Assembly (NCBI GenBank): GCA_025355255.1
Contig: JANYAA010000179.1
Span: 1-6,521, forward strand
DNA: 6,521 nucleotides
Reading direction: 5' to 3'
Origin: Chloroflexota bacterium
GTDB taxonomy: Bacteria > Chloroflexota > Limnocylindria > Limnocylindrales > CSP1-4
The translations under genes and the position numbers were made by a program. The stretch's first letter is position 1, and the number at the start of each line of letters is the position of its first letter. The notes under the pieces were generated by a model. The model searched no databases. It had not been told where the DNA came from and saw only the letters and a list, made by a program, of their open reading frames with translations. Shown here piece by piece: positions 5,260-6,521 of the stretch.

Positions 5260-6267
5260 CTAGCGGTAGAGCGCAGGCTTCTCGATGTAGTCAATGGCGA
5301 TGCGCTGGCCGGTCTTCACAGCCTGCACGCCAAACTCGGTGACGCGGGTGGCCGCATAGCCGTCCCACGCCGACGCGCCCACGATCTCACCCTTCTGCAG
5401 CCCGGTGATCCACGCCTGCAGCTCAGCGGTGTACGCCGGACCAAAGCGGACGCGCCAGTCGGGCGGAACCACGTCGGCGTCCGCGCCGGCGATGGTGGAG
5501 CTGGCGACGACGGGGTTCACCAGGGACGCCGTTCCGAGCTCGCCGACGAGCTCGCAGCGGACGTCGTAGCCGTACTGGCAGTTGGCGAAGAACTCGCTGG
5601 TGCTCAGCACCCCCGATTCCATGCCGAACAGCGCGAACTGCGGGTCCTGGAGATGCGGGAACGCGTGGCTGGTGCGCTTGGGCGGCACCACCTGCACCGA
5701 GGTGATCTCCTCGGCCAACAGCCAGCGGGTGGTGTCGATCTCGTGGATCATCGAGTCCGTCATCGTCATGAAGCTGGTGAACGACTCGGGCACCGTGGCA
5801 TTGCGGTGCACGTTGTGCAGGATCAGGGCGGCGCCGATCTTGCCGCTGTCAAGGCTGGCCTTGACCTCTTTGTAGCCTGGATCGTAGCGGCGCATGAAGC
5901 CGACGATGACGAGGCGCTTGCCGTGGGCCACCTCGGCCGCAAGGATCGCCTCGCACTCGGGCGTGGTGGGCGCCAGCGGCTTTTCGCACATCACGGGCTT
6001 GCCCGCGGCGATGGCCGCCAGCGTGTACTCCGCATGCGTCTCGCCGATGGAGCACACCAGGACCGCGTCCACAAGATCGCTCTTGATGAGGTCGTGACCG
6101 TTGTCGAAGACCTTGGCACCGCCCAGGAGGGCCGCAACCTCGGTGGCGCGCGCCTTGTTCACGTCCGTGACGGCGGTCACGGTGGAGCCGTTGATGACGT
6201 TGACAAGCTTGTTGCCGTGGTCCAGGCCGATGAAGCCTGTGCCGATGATGCCAACTCGGATGGTCAT
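5260..6267 (-). CDS. Gfo/Idh/MocA-family NAD(P)-dependent dehydrogenase, inositol dehydrogenase-like
   Basis: A 335-residue protein, the normal length for inositol 2-dehydrogenase and its relatives. An N-terminal Rossmann domain starts MTIRVGIIGTGFIGLDH with the dinucleotide motif GTGFIG (9-14) and an acidic residue (D35, in AVTDVNK) after strand 2, which usually favours NAD over NADP. The family signature CEKPLAP (94-100) follows. K96, D171 and H175 (DSMIHEIDTTRWLL) match the Lys97/Asp172/His176 catalytic triad known from Bacillus IolG, one residue out of register, so catalysis should be intact. The rest is the alpha/beta substrate domain. It probably oxidises a hydroxyl of a cyclitol, sugar or glycoside to a ketone; whether the substrate is myo-inositol, scyllo-inositol or a methylated form cannot be read. 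ATG 6267 follows the upstream stop by one base and has only a weak binding site, so translation is probably coupled to the gene before it. Confidence 0.92.
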   Translation of the reverse strand: MTIRVGIIGTGFIGLDHGNKLVNVINGSTVTAVTDVNKARATEVAALLGGAKVFDNGHDLIKSDLVDAVLVCSIGETHAEYTLAAIAAGKPVMCEKPLAPTTPECEAILAAEVAHGKRLVIVGFMRRYDPGYKEVKASLDSGKIGAALILHNVHRNATVPESFTSFMTMTDSMIHEIDTTRWLLAEEITSVQVVPPKRTSHAFPHLQDPQFALFGMESGVLSTSEFFANCQYGYDVRCELVGELGTASLVNPVVASSTIAGADADVVPPDWRVRFGPAYTAELQAWITGLQKGEIVGASAWDGYAATRVTEFGVQAVKTGQRIAIDYIEKPALYR

Positions 6268-6268
6268 G

Positions 6269-6521
6269 TCAGCGGACTGCGCCGCCGGCCGTGAGGCCGC
6301 AGCCCTTGAAGTACTGCTGGGTGCGGATGGCAATGGGCAGCGGCTTGGCGAAATCGCAGGGGTACAGGTCCTGCTCGACGATGCAGTACAAGTCGCGGTC
6401 AAGCGCGGCCAGCGCGGCGAGCAGGGTGGGCATGTCGGGGTCGCCCAGCGGCGGCTCCACCATGACGCCCAGCCGCACGGCCGGCGGGAAGCCGAGGTTC
6501 CCCTCAGCCACACGGGCGCGG
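6269..6521 (-). CDS. C-terminal end of an IolE-like TIM-barrel isomerase/dehydratase (partial)
   Basis: An open frame enters from beyond the right edge and ends at TGA 6269-6271, giving about 83 residues. The segment DLYCIVEQDLYPCDFAKPLP, followed by IAIRTQQYFKGCGL, looks like the last strand and helices of a xylose-isomerase-like TIM barrel such as inosose dehydratase (IolE) or a hydroxypyruvate-isomerase-like protein: the VEQD acidic pair closes the barrel and is part of the metal site in this superfamily. It ends one base before the dehydrogenase start, a sign of coupled translation. A GTG at 6511 is in frame but is probably internal. The family call rests on a short fragment; the exact substrate cannot be judged. 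Confidence 0.65.
   Translation of the reverse strand, partial: RARVAEGNLGFPPAVRLGVMVEPPLGDPDMPTLLAALAALDRDLYCIVEQDLYPCDFAKPLPIAIRTQQYFKGCGLTAGGAVR

Noticed and set aside
3813..5342. Long plus-strand open frame (509 codons) opposite the corrinoid and isomerase genes
   Set aside because: High GC makes stop codons rare on the opposite strand. The translation is low-complexity, rich in Arg, Ala and Val, with no recognisable family, while the minus strand encodes clear conserved proteins.
5173..6294. Plus-strand open frame opposite the dehydrogenase
   Set aside because: Overlaps a complete, well-motivated Gfo/Idh/MocA gene and shows no motif of its own.

Overview
The window is very GC-rich, and its coding frames have G or C in most third positions. 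GTG and TTG starts are used. This suggests a high-GC bacterium, most likely an actinomycete or a related soil lineage. That placement rests on composition and protein style only; no marker gene is present.

Layout. The plus strand begins with the 3' end of one gene (2-607), a single-pass membrane protein with a proline-rich tail. It ends in a perfect 9-bp GC hairpin. A 217-bp gap between convergent genes (608-824) follows. It holds three copies of a 15-bp interrupted palindrome (ATCAC-N5-GTGAT), two of which sit in a long inverted repeat, plus a 12-bp direct repeat that lies inside two hairpins. Everything from 825 to 6521 is on the minus strand: seven closely spaced genes (gaps of 1 to 38 bp) that look like one operon entering from beyond the right edge.

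Minus-strand operon, in transcription order: the C-terminal end of an inosose dehydratase-like (IolE/AP-endonuclease-2 fold) TIM-barrel protein; a Gfo/Idh/MocA NAD(P)-dependent dehydrogenase with the Lys/Asp/His triad of inositol dehydrogenases; an IolH-like sugar phosphate isomerase/epimerase; a corrinoid (vitamin B12) methyl-carrier protein of the MtaC/MtbC type; a uroporphyrinogen-decarboxylase-fold (MtaA/CmuA-like) methyltransferase; an EamA/DMT-family ten-helix transporter; and a TMEM175-type (DUF1211) cation channel.

How they may work together. The corrinoid protein and the URO-D-fold enzyme form the core of a cobalamin-dependent methyltransfer system. The three upstream genes form an inositol- or sugar-type oxidation and isomerisation module. 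Their co-occurrence in one tight operon suggests a pathway that removes a methyl group from an O-methylated cyclitol, sugar or glycoside and processes the polyol part, with the EamA protein as a candidate transporter. This substrate is an inference. The corrinoid reductive activase and the second methyltransferase that such systems usually need are not in this window.
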